Positions 57,185 through 64,000 of a DNA stretch of 64,000 bases are shown here, piece after piece. Made by a program: the position numbers and the translations under genes. Location of the stretch: contig NZ_BJKN01000003.1 in the NCBI RefSeq assembly GCF_006538365.1, forward strand, positions 329,965-393,964, read 5' to 3'. Position 1 is the first letter of the stretch. Every line of letters starts with the position of its first letter. Source of the stretch: Moorella sp. E308F (GTDB lineage: Bacteria; Bacillota; DSM-521; Neomoorellales; Neomoorellaceae). The notes beneath the pieces are model-generated. The model saw only the letters and a list, made by a program, of their open reading frames with translations. It did not search any database and had not been told where the DNA came from.

Positions 57185-58350
57185 AGATTAAACGCTATCT
57201 TGCCCGTGATATGCAGGAAGCCTACCTGGCCATCCGCCGTGACCTGGGGCCGGAGGCGGTTATTGTGGCCACCCGCCGGGTACGCCAGCCGGGACTAAAG
57301 GGCTTTTTCTTGCCCCCCCGCATGGAAGTGACGGCGGCCCTGGAGGAGACGCCGGCAAGGAAACTGCCGGAACCGGCGGCGCCGGCAGGTAAGACGGCGT
57401 TACAGGCAGGGGCCGGCAAGACGGTGGTAGCACCGGCCGGGTCGGTCAACCCTGCCGGAGGAGGAAATAACGGCCGTCACAGCCTGGAGGTGCTGCAGCG
57501 GGAACTGGCCGAGATTAAAGCCGCCCTGAACCGCCTGGTACGGCCCGGCAGCGCTCCGGTACCGGAACAACTGTTAACCTTAAGGGAGCGCCTGCTGGCC
57601 CAGGAGCTGGAGGAGGAGCTGGTGGCCTTCCTTTTAAATGGCATTGAGGCCACCGCCGGGAAAGAGATTATTGCCGATGTCATCCGTACCCGCCTGGCCG
57701 ACCACTTAAGCCATCAGGTGGCGTCCCCGTCCAGACAGCGGGTTCAGGCCTTTATCGGCCCCACCGGCGTGGGCAAGACAACTACCCTGGCTAAGATAGC
57801 GGCCCGCTACAGCCTTTATCAGGAGCAAAAGGTCGGCCTGATAACCCTGGATACTTACCGTATCGGGGCCGTGGATCAGCTCAAGACCTATGCCGAAATT
57901 ATGGGCCTGCCCCTGGAGGTGGCCATGACGCCGCGGGAGTTGCGTGCATCCCTGGAGAACTTAAGACACTGCGATGTAGTTTTAGTTGATACAGCCGGCC
58001 GGGCACCGGAAAACAAAGCTATGCTGGCGGAAACGAGGGGGTTCCTGGAGGTTGTCCCTGAGCGGGACGTATACCTGGTCTTGAGCTGCGCCACCAGGCG
58101 CCAGGACCTGCTCCAAGCCGTAGAAAATTTCCGCAGCCTCAAATACAACCGGTTGATTTTCACCAAACTTGACGAAACATGCTGCCCGGGGGTAATGCTC
58201 ACCGTAGCCGCGGCGGCGGGAGTACCCCTGGCTTATATAACTACCGGCCAGGATGTGCCTGATGACCTGGAAGCGGCCGATCCCCACCTCCTGGCCCGGC
58301 GCATCTGGGAAGCGGTGGCTGAAGATGGACCAGGCGGGCAGGTTGCGTAA
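57181..58350 (+). CDS. flhF: Flagellar SRP-like GTPase FlhF
   Basis: 389 residues from GTG 57181, overlapping flhA. The N-terminal 50 residues (MKIKRYLARDMQEAYLAIRR, DLGPEAVIVATRRVRQPGLK) are the FlhF start; then a variable Ala/Pro-rich linker. The GTPase domain has G1 GPTGVGKTTTLAKIA (about residues 194-208), TLDTYRIGAVDQLKTYAEIM, G3 DVVLVDTAGRAP and FTKLDETCCPGVMLTVAAAA. FlhF places flagella at the correct site and helps recruit FliF. It works with FlhG, which follows and overlaps it. Confidence 0.95.
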   Translation: MKIKRYLARDMQEAYLAIRRDLGPEAVIVATRRVRQPGLKGFFLPPRMEVTAALEETPARKLPEPAAPAGKTALQAGAGKTVVAPAGSVNPAGGGNNGRHSLEVLQRELAEIKAALNRLVRPGSAPVPEQLLTLRERLLAQELEEELVAFLLNGIEATAGKEIIADVIRTRLADHLSHQVASPSRQRVQAFIGPTGVGKTTTLAKIAARYSLYQEQKVGLITLDTYRIGAVDQLKTYAEIMGLPLEVAMTPRELRASLENLRHCDVVLVDTAGRAPENKAMLAETRGFLEVVPERDVYLVLSCATRRQDLLQAVENFRSLKYNRLIFTKLDETCCPGVMLTVAAAAGVPLAYITTGQDVPDDLEAADPHLLARRIWEAVAEDGPGGQVA

Positions 58351-59167
58351 ACTGGTATACAGACGGCTGGAAGAGCGGTCCAGGGTAATTGCCATAGCCA
58401 GCGGTAAAGGCGGCGTGGGCAAGACCAATATTGCCTTAAATCTGGGCCTGATCCTGGCCCGCCAGGGTCTGCGGACCCTCCTCTTTGATGCCGACCTGGG
58501 CCTGGCCAATGTGGATATCCTCATGGGCCTGGTACCCCGTTACAGCCTGAAAGAAGTCATCGGCGGGCAGTGTACTTTAGAAGAAGTGATTATCCGCGGC
58601 CCTCATGACCTGCTCCTGGTGCCGGGGGCCTCCGGTATCCAGGAACTGGCCGACCTGGACCCCCCGGCCCGCGACCGGCTTATTCATGACCTGGCGTTTC
58701 TAGCGACTAAGGTGGATATAATCCTGGTCGATTCTGGTGCCGGCATTTCCCGGACGGTTTTCAGCTTTGCAGCTGCCGCCGGAGAAGCCATTGTGGTAGC
58801 AACGCCGGAACCTACTTCCATAACCGATGCCTATGGTTTAATCAAAGGGTTGCAGCGTTTAAAAGTAAGCATGCATCTTATCGTTAACAGGGCTACCAAT
58901 AAGCTGGAGGGGCAGCAGGCCGCCGGGCGACTCCAGGGTGCCTGCCGCCGTTTTTTGCAGCTGGAGCTGCCGCTCCTGGGGATTATTCCCGAGGACTCCC
59001 GGGTAGGTCAGGCGGTGCGCTGCCAGCAGCCATTCAGCGAATTGTTTCCCCGTTGCCCGGCGGCCCGGGCCCTGGAAGAAGCCGCCGCCAAACTTCAGGG
59101 CCAGGAACTGCCGGCAGGCCGGAGCCAGGGATTCTGGCAGCGCCTGGGCCGTTTGCTGGGAAGATAA
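58325..59167 (+). CDS. flhG: MinD-like ATPase FlhG (YlxH/FleN)
   Basis: 280 residues from ATG 58325, overlapping flhF by 26 bases. MDQAGRLRKLVYRRLEERSR contains the short activator segment that stimulates FlhF GTPase. The deviant Walker A IASGKGGVGKTNIALNLGL (residues 24-42), LLFDADLGLANVDILMGLVP and IILVDSGAGISRTVFSFAAA complete the MinD fold. It limits flagellar number and antagonises FlhF. The C-terminal membrane-binding helix may be QGFWQRLGRLLGR. Confidence 0.93.
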   Translation: MDQAGRLRKLVYRRLEERSRVIAIASGKGGVGKTNIALNLGLILARQGLRTLLFDADLGLANVDILMGLVPRYSLKEVIGGQCTLEEVIIRGPHDLLLVPGASGIQELADLDPPARDRLIHDLAFLATKVDIILVDSGAGISRTVFSFAAAAGEAIVVATPEPTSITDAYGLIKGLQRLKVSMHLIVNRATNKLEGQQAAGRLQGACRRFLQLELPLLGIIPEDSRVGQAVRCQQPFSELFPRCPAARALEEAAAKLQGQELPAGRSQGFWQRLGRLLGR

Positions 59168-59181
59168 GAAGGGGGGGTATC

Positions 59182-59856
59182 ATGGCCAGGCCAAACTTTA
59201 TTATGATAAATCAACCCATAATCATCAAAACTCCTGGCAGTAAAGATCTCCGCACCATTATTCAGGATACGCGGGAAGACGGCTTTGCCGTCCTTGCTCC
59301 GGGGAGTGATGAACTGGTCCTGGCACCGGGGAACGTTGTCGAGGTTGCCTGCAACCGGCAGGATGCCCGTTATGAATTCACTACTAAAGTACAGCGTTAC
59401 CTGCCGGGAGAGCCCCCCCTTTACTACCTGGCCTACCCGGACGATTATCGGCGCATCCAGGCGCGCTCCCATGTGCGGGCCAAGGCGGCCCTGGAATTTC
59501 GTTATGCCGTCTGGCTGAAGGACGACTGGCCCTACCGCCCGCCCCGGCCCTATAAAAAGGGGGTAACGGTAGATATAAGCGGCGGCGGTGCGCAACTGGT
59601 CCTCCGGGACCCCGTTGAGGTGGGCGACCTCCTTTACCTGGAACTTCACCTGCCCGGTCGCCGCCGCCATATGCCCATGCGCCTGGCGGGGCGCGTCAAG
59701 CGCGTGGCCCCGCGGGAAATAGACGGCGTGACGCGTTATGAAGTTGGTGTGGCCTTTGAGGGTATCAGCGAAAGGCAGGAAGACCAAATCGTTGCCTTTG
59801 TTTTCCAGCGGTTGCTAGAAGAAAGGCGCCGGGGAGAGAGAGAAAATGGCAGTTAA
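59182..59856 (+). CDS. PilZ-domain c-di-GMP receptor, flagellar brake type (YcgR/YpfA-like)
   Basis: 224 residues from ATG 59182, behind AAGGGGGGG. The N-terminal half (FAVLAPGSDELVLAPGNVVE, VACNRQDARYEFTTKVQRYL) is the YcgR-N (PilZN) domain. The PilZ half has RRIQARSHVRAKAALEFRYA with the Arg motif and VTVDISGGGAQLVLRDPVEV with the D-x-S-G-G-G motif, which together bind c-di-GMP. Such proteins bind the motor and slow it when c-di-GMP is high. With the riboswitch at 37936 the operon has both transcript-level and protein-level c-di-GMP control. Confidence 0.9.
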   Translation: MARPNFIMINQPIIIKTPGSKDLRTIIQDTREDGFAVLAPGSDELVLAPGNVVEVACNRQDARYEFTTKVQRYLPGEPPLYYLAYPDDYRRIQARSHVRAKAALEFRYAVWLKDDWPYRPPRPYKKGVTVDISGGGAQLVLRDPVEVGDLLYLELHLPGRRRHMPMRLAGRVKRVAPREIDGVTRYEVGVAFEGISERQEDQIVAFVFQRLLEERRRGERENGS

Positions 59857-60604
59857 GGATAGCGCCATGTGGGCCGCGTACCTGGCCGGAAAGGGAGATG
59901 CCGGGCGCCGGGAACTGGTCCTCAAGTACCTGCCCCTGGTGAAATACCATGTGGGCCGCCTGGCAGTCAAACCGCCGCGGCACCTGGACCAGGAAGACCT
60001 GGTTGGTTATGGCATAATCGGGTTGCTGGAGGCCATTGACCGTTATGATCCTTCCCGGGGCGTTAACTTTGAAAGCTTTGCCTCCCAGCGCATTCGCGGG
60101 GCTATCCTCGATGCCCTGCGCCAATCCCACTGGGCCCCCCGCACCCTGGTGGAAAAGCTGCGCCGGGTGAGCCAGGTGTACCGCCGCCTGGAGCAGGAAC
60201 AGGGGAGCGAGGTAAGTGATGCAGTGGTGGCGGCGGCGGCAGGGATAACGGTGGATGAGCTCAAGGAACTCTTGGAGCGGGGTTCCCAGATGGCTGTCCT
60301 TTCCCTGGAAGACTTTCTTTTTGACCGGGAAGGGGAGGAGGGTTCAACCCGGGGAGAACTGCTGGCCGATCCCCAGAGCCCGGATCCTGCCGGCCGTTAT
60401 GAGCAGGAGGAACTCCGCCGCGCCCTGATAGAGGGTCTCCAGCATTTAAACGATAAAGATCGCCTGGTCCTCACTCTGTATTATTACGAAGGCTTGACCT
60501 TAAAGGAGATCGGCAAAATACTGGGAGTCTCCGAATCCCGGGTCTGCCAGCTCCACGGCCGGGCAATCTTAAACCTACGCCGCTATTTAGCCGATTTTAT
60601 GTAG
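59846..60604 (+). CDS. fliA: RNA polymerase sigma factor for flagellar genes, FliA/SigD
   Basis: 252 residues from ATG 59846, overlapping the PilZ gene by 11 bases. Region 2: LVLKYLPLVKYHVGRLAVKP, DLVGYGIIGLLEAIDRYDPS, FESFASQRIRGAILDALRQS. Region 4: LNDKDRLVLTLYYYEGLTLK, EIGKILGVSESRVCQLHGRA. It recognises the TAAA-N15-GCCGATAT promoters seen before flgL, fliC and flaG. Being inside the riboswitch-led operon, the late genes also come under c-di-GMP control indirectly. Confidence 0.94.
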   Translation: MAVKDSAMWAAYLAGKGDAGRRELVLKYLPLVKYHVGRLAVKPPRHLDQEDLVGYGIIGLLEAIDRYDPSRGVNFESFASQRIRGAILDALRQSHWAPRTLVEKLRRVSQVYRRLEQEQGSEVSDAVVAAAAGITVDELKELLERGSQMAVLSLEDFLFDREGEEGSTRGELLADPQSPDPAGRYEQEELRRALIEGLQHLNDKDRLVLTLYYYEGLTLKEIGKILGVSESRVCQLHGRAILNLRRYLADFM

Positions 60605-61147
60605 GTGGTTAAAGTGGCATATCTCTTTTTAGTTACAGGAGCGATATTGATTGTAATTACCTGCCTGCCCGCTTTTAAGATACTACTGGGCGGGGAAGGG
60701 AACCGGGGGGCGCCGGCGGTTTGGGGTTTTGACTCCGAGGACGGCCAGGGGCAAACAGGTGGTGACGAACAGCTGGCCGAACGCCTGGCAACCCTCCAGG
60801 AAGAAGTAACCGCCCTTACGGCCAGACTGGAGGAGTTGACTGCCGCCTCCGAAGCGGTGCCAGGAACTTTTCGATCCTACCTGGCAACTGCCCTGGCGGA
60901 AGGGACTGCAGGAGCGGCAGCCACCGATCTTCAGAGGACGCCCGCCAGGCCGGCGGGAGAAAAAGCTGTACCCGAAAGGACAACGGCGGCCGGGCCGGCA
61001 GGGGGGACAACCCCTGGGCCGGAGACGTTAAACATTCAGGAGCAAATCCGCCTGGCCCATGCCGCCGGCGAGAGTATCGACAGCCTGGCGCGGCGGTATG
61101 GCCGGGGAAAGGGTGAAATCGCATTAATCCTCAACCTGAAGCGTTAA
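60605..61147 (+). CDS. Membrane-anchored coiled-coil protein, DUF6115/SwrB-like
   Basis: 180 residues from GTG 60605, right after the fliA stop (GTG 60614 possible). An N-terminal membrane helix (AYLFLVTGAILIVITCLPAF) is followed by a coiled coil (LAERLATLQEEVTALTARLE), a low-complexity Ala/Pro/Gly stretch and a small C-terminal helix-turn-helix-like motif, QIRLAHAAGESIDSLARRYG then RGKGEIALILNLKR. The plan and position after the sigma factor recall SwrB of Bacillus, which promotes assembly of the export apparatus. The homology is not strong by eye. Confidence 0.6.
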   Translation: MVKVAYLFLVTGAILIVITCLPAFKILLGGEGNRGAPAVWGFDSEDGQGQTGGDEQLAERLATLQEEVTALTARLEELTAASEAVPGTFRSYLATALAEGTAGAAATDLQRTPARPAGEKAVPERTTAAGPAGGTTPGPETLNIQEQIRLAHAAGESIDSLARRYGRGKGEIALILNLKR

Positions 61148-61215
61148 AGAAAAAAGGATTTTTTCTGGCTCCCTTCGGGCTGGGCCTGGGCCTGGGGTTT
61201 TTCCTGGCGGGGCTG

Positions 61216-61599
61216 ATGTTGCTTATTTTCCAGCACGGTCCCACCAGGGAGGAAATTATTGCCCGGGCCCGCGAATACGGTATGGTCTTCCGGGAGGAAG
61301 TAGTCCCTTTCGCGCCTGCCTCCGGGGATAATGCCCCGCCGGATCAAGGGATAAAACAACAGTCCGCCGGGCCGCAGCAGGCCGCTCCCGGGGATATGAA
61401 AGGTGAAATCCTGGTTACCATCCCGGCGGGGGCCGGCCTGGAGGATATTGCCGCCCTCCTGGAAAAAAAGGGCGTAGCTGCGGCCGCGGCCTTTGAAGCC
61501 GAGGTGCACCGCCAGGGCGTAGAACAGAAACTCAAGGCCGGCTCCTATTATCTCCCCGCCGGGGACATAAAGGAAATTATCAGGCGGTTAACCAGTTAG
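61216..61599 (+). CDS. MltG/YceG-N-like small membrane protein, start unresolved
   Basis: From ATG 61216 the product has 127 residues ending in a domain that resembles the LysM-like front of endolytic transglycosylase MltG: ILVTIPAGAGLEDIAALLEK then AEVHRQGVEQKLKAGSYYLP and GDIKEIIRRLTS. The same frame is open back to 61117 and encodes LKKKGFFLAPFGLGLGLGFF, a clear membrane helix that ATG 61216 would cut in half. No ATG, GTG or TTG exists there; ATT 61123 after AAAGGGTG is a conceivable start overlapping the gene before. The true protein is probably about 155 residues and membrane-anchored. Confidence 0.6.
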   Translation: MLLIFQHGPTREEIIARAREYGMVFREEVVPFAPASGDNAPPDQGIKQQSAGPQQAAPGDMKGEILVTIPAGAGLEDIAALLEKKGVAAAAAFEAEVHRQGVEQKLKAGSYYLPAGDIKEIIRRLTS

Positions 61600-61692
61600 T
61601 TAGCAAAAAAGCAGGGGCGGTAGTCATTGGGGGCTACTACCGCCAGTAAATGCCACTGTTGGCAGAAACATTTTCGGAGGGAGGGAAAACAA

Positions 61693-62463
61693 TTGTTAAG
61701 GGGTTTATATCTTTCCGCTACCGGCATGGTGGTCCAGGAACTGCGCCAGGATGTCATAACCAACAACCTGGCCAACGCCGCGACGAACGGCTTTAAGGTC
61801 GAGACGGCGACCATCCAGTCCTTTCCCGAGATGCTCCTCCAGCGCCTGGAAAAGGGCCGTGTCACCCCGTTAGGCTACTTTAGCCCCGGGGTTATGGTCG
61901 ACCGCATTCACACCAACTATACCCCCGGGCCCCTGGAAGAAACCGGCCGGGCCACGGACCTTGCCCTTGTGGATACTGCAGGGAGCACGCCGCCGGCTTT
62001 CTTCACCGTCCAGGCAGGGGGTACCGAGGCCTATACCCGCGGCGGTTCTTTCCAGGTAGATGCCTACGGCTTTTTAGTTACCCCGGAAGGCTACCCCGTC
62101 CAGGGAGAGTACGGCGCCGTCTACGTAGGCACGACCAACTTTAAGGTTGATAGCGGCGGTCAGGTATTGGTTAACGGTCAGGTTGTCGATCGGCTACGGA
62201 TTGTAACTTTTGATGCGCAAACCTTACCCCTGCTCCAACGCCAGGGCAACAATCTTTTTACAGCCCCCCAGGGGGTGCAGCCACTGCTGGCTGCTAATTT
62301 CCAGGTCAGGCAGGGGTGGCTGGAGAAGGCCAATGTCAACGTCGCCCGGGAAATGGTGGATATGCTGGCCGTCTTGAGGAGCTATGAGGCCAACCAGAAG
62401 GCCATCCAGGCCGCCGACCAGACCCTAGGCAAGAGCGTCAACGAAGTAGGGAGTTTACGGTAG
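61693..62463 (+). CDS. flgF: Flagellar rod/hook-basal body protein FlgF
   Basis: 256 residues from TTG 61693 behind GGAGGGA. LLRGLYLSATGMVVQELRQD, VITNNLANAATNGFKVETAT, AYTRGGSFQVDAYGFLVTPE, and the C-terminus QGWLEKANVNVAREMVDMLA with RSYEANQKAIQAADQTLGKS match the FlgF/FlgG group. It is the first of two such genes; by the usual order I call it FlgF. The stop codon forms the first bases of element B. Confidence 0.87.
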   Translation: MLRGLYLSATGMVVQELRQDVITNNLANAATNGFKVETATIQSFPEMLLQRLEKGRVTPLGYFSPGVMVDRIHTNYTPGPLEETGRATDLALVDTAGSTPPAFFTVQAGGTEAYTRGGSFQVDAYGFLVTPEGYPVQGEYGAVYVGTTNFKVDSGGQVLVNGQVVDRLRIVTFDAQTLPLLQRQGNNLFTAPQGVQPLLAANFQVRQGWLEKANVNVAREMVDMLAVLRSYEANQKAIQAADQTLGKSVNEVGSLR

Positions 62464-62800
62464 AGCCGTTCATGGCGGCGAGCAGCAACCATCGAAAGCA
62501 TGAAAATTGCGGCCTGGCATTTGTCTGTAGCGAGCGACTTGGTCCGAGCGGCGAAGCGGCCCTGGCGAAGCCGAGGAGTGAGGGCGGGGCCGAGGACAGG
62601 AGGTCCGAGGCCGGCCTTTGAGGCAAGGATGCCGAATAGGCCGGGAACCCCGCCCGAGCCAGAGGCTGAGCCAGCACTCAACTCACAAAGATACTGTTGG
62701 CAACTATAGCTATTTTTCGAATGAGTTGAGTGCTGGCCGCTCCGCGAGGACCATGGAGCGAGCCAGACAAAGCCAGCCTGTGACTAAGTTATTTTCGATA
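62463..62800 (+). ncRNA. Structured RNA-like element B between flgF and flgG
   Basis: About 335 bases, closely related to element A across the whole length: GAGCC, 5' hairpin with CATGG and CCAT, CATGAAAATT, CTGGCATTTGTCTG pairing with CAGACAAAGCCAG, GCGACTTGGTCCGAG, the GGGGCCGAGGAC/GGTCCGAGGCC domain, and a perfect 15-bp hairpin CCAGCACTCAACTCA/TGAGTTGAGTGCTGG. Where A has ACTCG with CGAGT in that hairpin, B has ACTCA with TGAGT, a compensatory change. The hairpin loop is unrelated between copies. GTGA follows the closing helix and the end reads AAGTTATTTTCGA. It starts on the flgF stop codon. No coding frame is evident. Confidence 0.7.
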
Positions 62801-62815
62801 GAGGAGGGCTAACAG

Positions 62816-63598
62816 ATGATTGGCGCACTCTGGCGCGGGGCCAGCGGTATGCTGGCGCAGCAGCTTTCGGTAGACAGCCTGGCCAATGATCTGGCCAATG
62901 TTAATACCACCGGCTACAAGCAGGACCGGGTGGAATTTGCCGACCTGGTCTACCGTCCGGTCCAGGAAGGCGGCATGCCCGTCGACCGACCCCAGGCGCC
63001 GGCAGCAGCACCGTCCCTGGGCGCAGGAGTAAAAGTGGCTGCCATAGCAAAGGACTTTAGCCAGGGAACCCTGGTGAATACCGGCGACCCTTTAAGCCTT
63101 GCCATCCAGGGGGAAGGATTTTTTGCCGTTTATGGACCGGGCGGGGAACGGTTCCTTACCCGGGACGGCAACTTTCACCGCGACGGTGACGGCTATCTGG
63201 TCAACGCCGGCGGCTACTACCTGGATGTCCCCTTTACCCTGCCGGCCGGGGCGGAAAAGATCACTATTACCGGTGATGGCACGGTAACGGCGACAATTAA
63301 CGGGGAAACCTGGTTTCTGGGAGAGATCAACCTCTATAACGTCCCCAATCCAGCCGGGTTGGAAGCCGCTGGCGACAACCTTTTCCGGGAAACGACCGCC
63401 AGCGGGACGGCAGCTGCCGGCAGGCCCGGGACGGCAGGCCTGGGCATTATCCGTTCCGGTTACCTGGAGGCGGCCAACGTCGACCTGGCAGCAACTATGA
63501 CCAGAATGATCCTGGCCCAGCGAGCCTACGAGCTGAATTCCCGTGCCGTACGGGTTGCCGATGAAATGTGGGGCCTGGCCAATAACCTGCGGCGCTAA
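62816..63598 (+). CDS. flgG: Flagellar rod protein FlgG
   Basis: 260 residues from ATG 62816 with GAGGAGGG upstream. IGALWRGASGMLAQQLSVDS, LANDLANVNTTGYKQDRVEF, PLSLAIQGEGFFAVYGPGGE, and the ending SGYLEAANVDLAATMTRMIL with AQRAYELNSRAVRVADEMWG fit FlgG, the distal rod protein. It is the last flagellar gene of the operon in this window. Confidence 0.89.
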   Translation: MIGALWRGASGMLAQQLSVDSLANDLANVNTTGYKQDRVEFADLVYRPVQEGGMPVDRPQAPAAAPSLGAGVKVAAIAKDFSQGTLVNTGDPLSLAIQGEGFFAVYGPGGERFLTRDGNFHRDGDGYLVNAGGYYLDVPFTLPAGAEKITITGDGTVTATINGETWFLGEINLYNVPNPAGLEAAGDNLFRETTASGTAAAGRPGTAGLGIIRSGYLEAANVDLAATMTRMILAQRAYELNSRAVRVADEMWGLANNLRR

Positions 63599-63599
63599 T

Positions 63600-63648
63600 C
63601 CAGCACTCAGCTTTAAAAAGCATCACTCGACATGCAGCTGGGTGCTGG
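63600..63648 (+). repeat. Solo inverted repeat after flgG, related to the element A/B hairpin
   Basis: CCAGCACTCAGCT and AGCTGGGTGCTGG (13 bp with one G-T pair) enclose 23 bases. The outer CCAGCACTCA arm is the same as in the 3' hairpin of elements A and B. It overlaps the last codons of the minus-strand TPR gene. It has no T-run, so it is not a standard terminator; it may be a leftover of such an element. Confidence 0.5.
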
Positions 63649-64000
63649 ACCGCCGCTTTGACGGGCACCCGGCTGCTGCAATCTTGTTAACCAGGGCCAG
63701 GCCGCGCCGGGCACCTTCATGATCGGGAACCCGTTCCAGGACAAAGTTATATTCCCGCCTTGATGCTTCTAAAAGACCCAGGAGCAGGTAGGTAGTACCC
63801 AGGTTGATGCGGCCCTCCAGGTAGCCGGGTTTAAGCCGGCGTACCCGGGTCAGGTGGTAGCGGGCGGCCCTTAAATTGCGGTTGTAGAGGAAATATGTTC
63901 CCAGATTAAAATGGGCCAAGTAATTGTCAGGGTTTAATTTGAGACTCGCTTCCCAAAAAGTAAGGGCACGTTTGACATCACCCTGCTGCCAGGCCTGGCA
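63623..64000 (-). CDS. TPR-repeat protein, 5' partial
   Basis: The frame is open to the window edge on the minus strand, so only the last 125 residues are seen; the TTG at 63919 is internal. At least three tetratricopeptide-like repeats are visible: QQGDVKRALTFWEASLKLNP, DNYLAHFNLGTYFLYNRNLR with HLTRVRRLKPGYLEGRINLG, and TTYLLLGLLEASRREYNFVL. TPR proteins are protein-binding scaffolds. The C-terminus (CPSKRRSSTQLHVE) is partly encoded by the inverted repeat at 63600-63648. It converges on the flagellar operon and need not be related to it. Confidence 0.75.
   Translation of the reverse strand, partial: CQAWQQGDVKRALTFWEASLKLNPDNYLAHFNLGTYFLYNRNLRAARYHLTRVRRLKPGYLEGRINLGTTYLLLGLLEASRREYNFVLERVPDHEGARRGLALVNKIAAAGCPSKRRSSTQLHVE

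Noticed and set aside
1-64000. tRNA, rRNA, CRISPR array, insertion sequence transposase or phage genes
   Set aside because: None was recognised in any frame; the mobile signals are limited to toxin-antitoxin modules, the homing endonuclease and the structured elements.

Overview
The window comes from a Gram-positive, fairly GC-rich anaerobe of the Clostridia/Moorella type. This is inferred from gene content: flagellar genes in Firmicute order, SLH-type surface proteins, a CsrA/FliW pair, many GTG and TTG starts behind strong AGGAGG-like ribosome binding sites, and no outer-membrane ring (flgH/flgI) genes. No tRNA, rRNA or CRISPR array was seen, and species identity is not proven by anything here.

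Bases 1-8000 are a lower-GC, rearranged accessory stretch. It holds complete toxin-antitoxin pairs (AbrB/PIN and ribbon-helix-helix/PIN), several PIN toxins broken by frameshifts or reduced to C-terminal scraps, an exact 92-bp direct repeat, a gene in which a nucleotidyltransferase start is joined in frame to the end of a Wzz-like chain-length protein, and an N-terminally truncated nucleoside kinase. This debris lies immediately upstream of flgL, where flgM/flgN/flgK often sit in Firmicutes.

Bases 8000-20100 carry flgL behind a near-consensus sigma-28 promoter, a giant secreted protein with 18 IPT/TIG repeats, two SLH-domain proteins, fliW and csrA. Bases 20200-32000 are a flagellin and flagellin-glycosylation island: a Uma2-family gene, legB followed by a 48-codon stump of a legC-like aminotransferase, a complete pseudaminic acid pathway (pseB, pseC, pseF, a pseG-pseH fusion, pseI), flagellin with its own sigma-28 promoter and a leader that looks CsrA-responsive, an unknown protein, and a Maf-type glycosyltransferase. 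A LAGLIDADG endonuclease and a decayed phd/PIN module follow. Next come flaG-fliD-fliS-fliT behind a third sigma-28 promoter.

Bases 37900-63600 form one long flagellar operon: flgB, flgC, fliE-K, flgD, an operon protein, flgE, flbD, motA, motB, fliL, fliN, fliO-R, flhB, flhA, flhF, flhG, a PilZ protein, fliA and two flagellar rod/hook genes. It is headed by a c-di-GMP (GEMM-I) riboswitch with an intrinsic terminator. fliM and flgK are absent from the window. The operon is interrupted by four related, apparently non-coding structured elements (after flgC, flgE, flhB and flgF), all on the operon strand. Three are long (about 320-340 bases) and one is truncated. The long copies keep a long-range closing helix although its sequence differs between copies, and each carries an NTGA tetranucleotide just 3' of that helix. 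They are the most unusual feature of the window and may be ORF-less relatives of HEARO/omega-RNA elements. The window ends inside a TPR protein on the minus strand.
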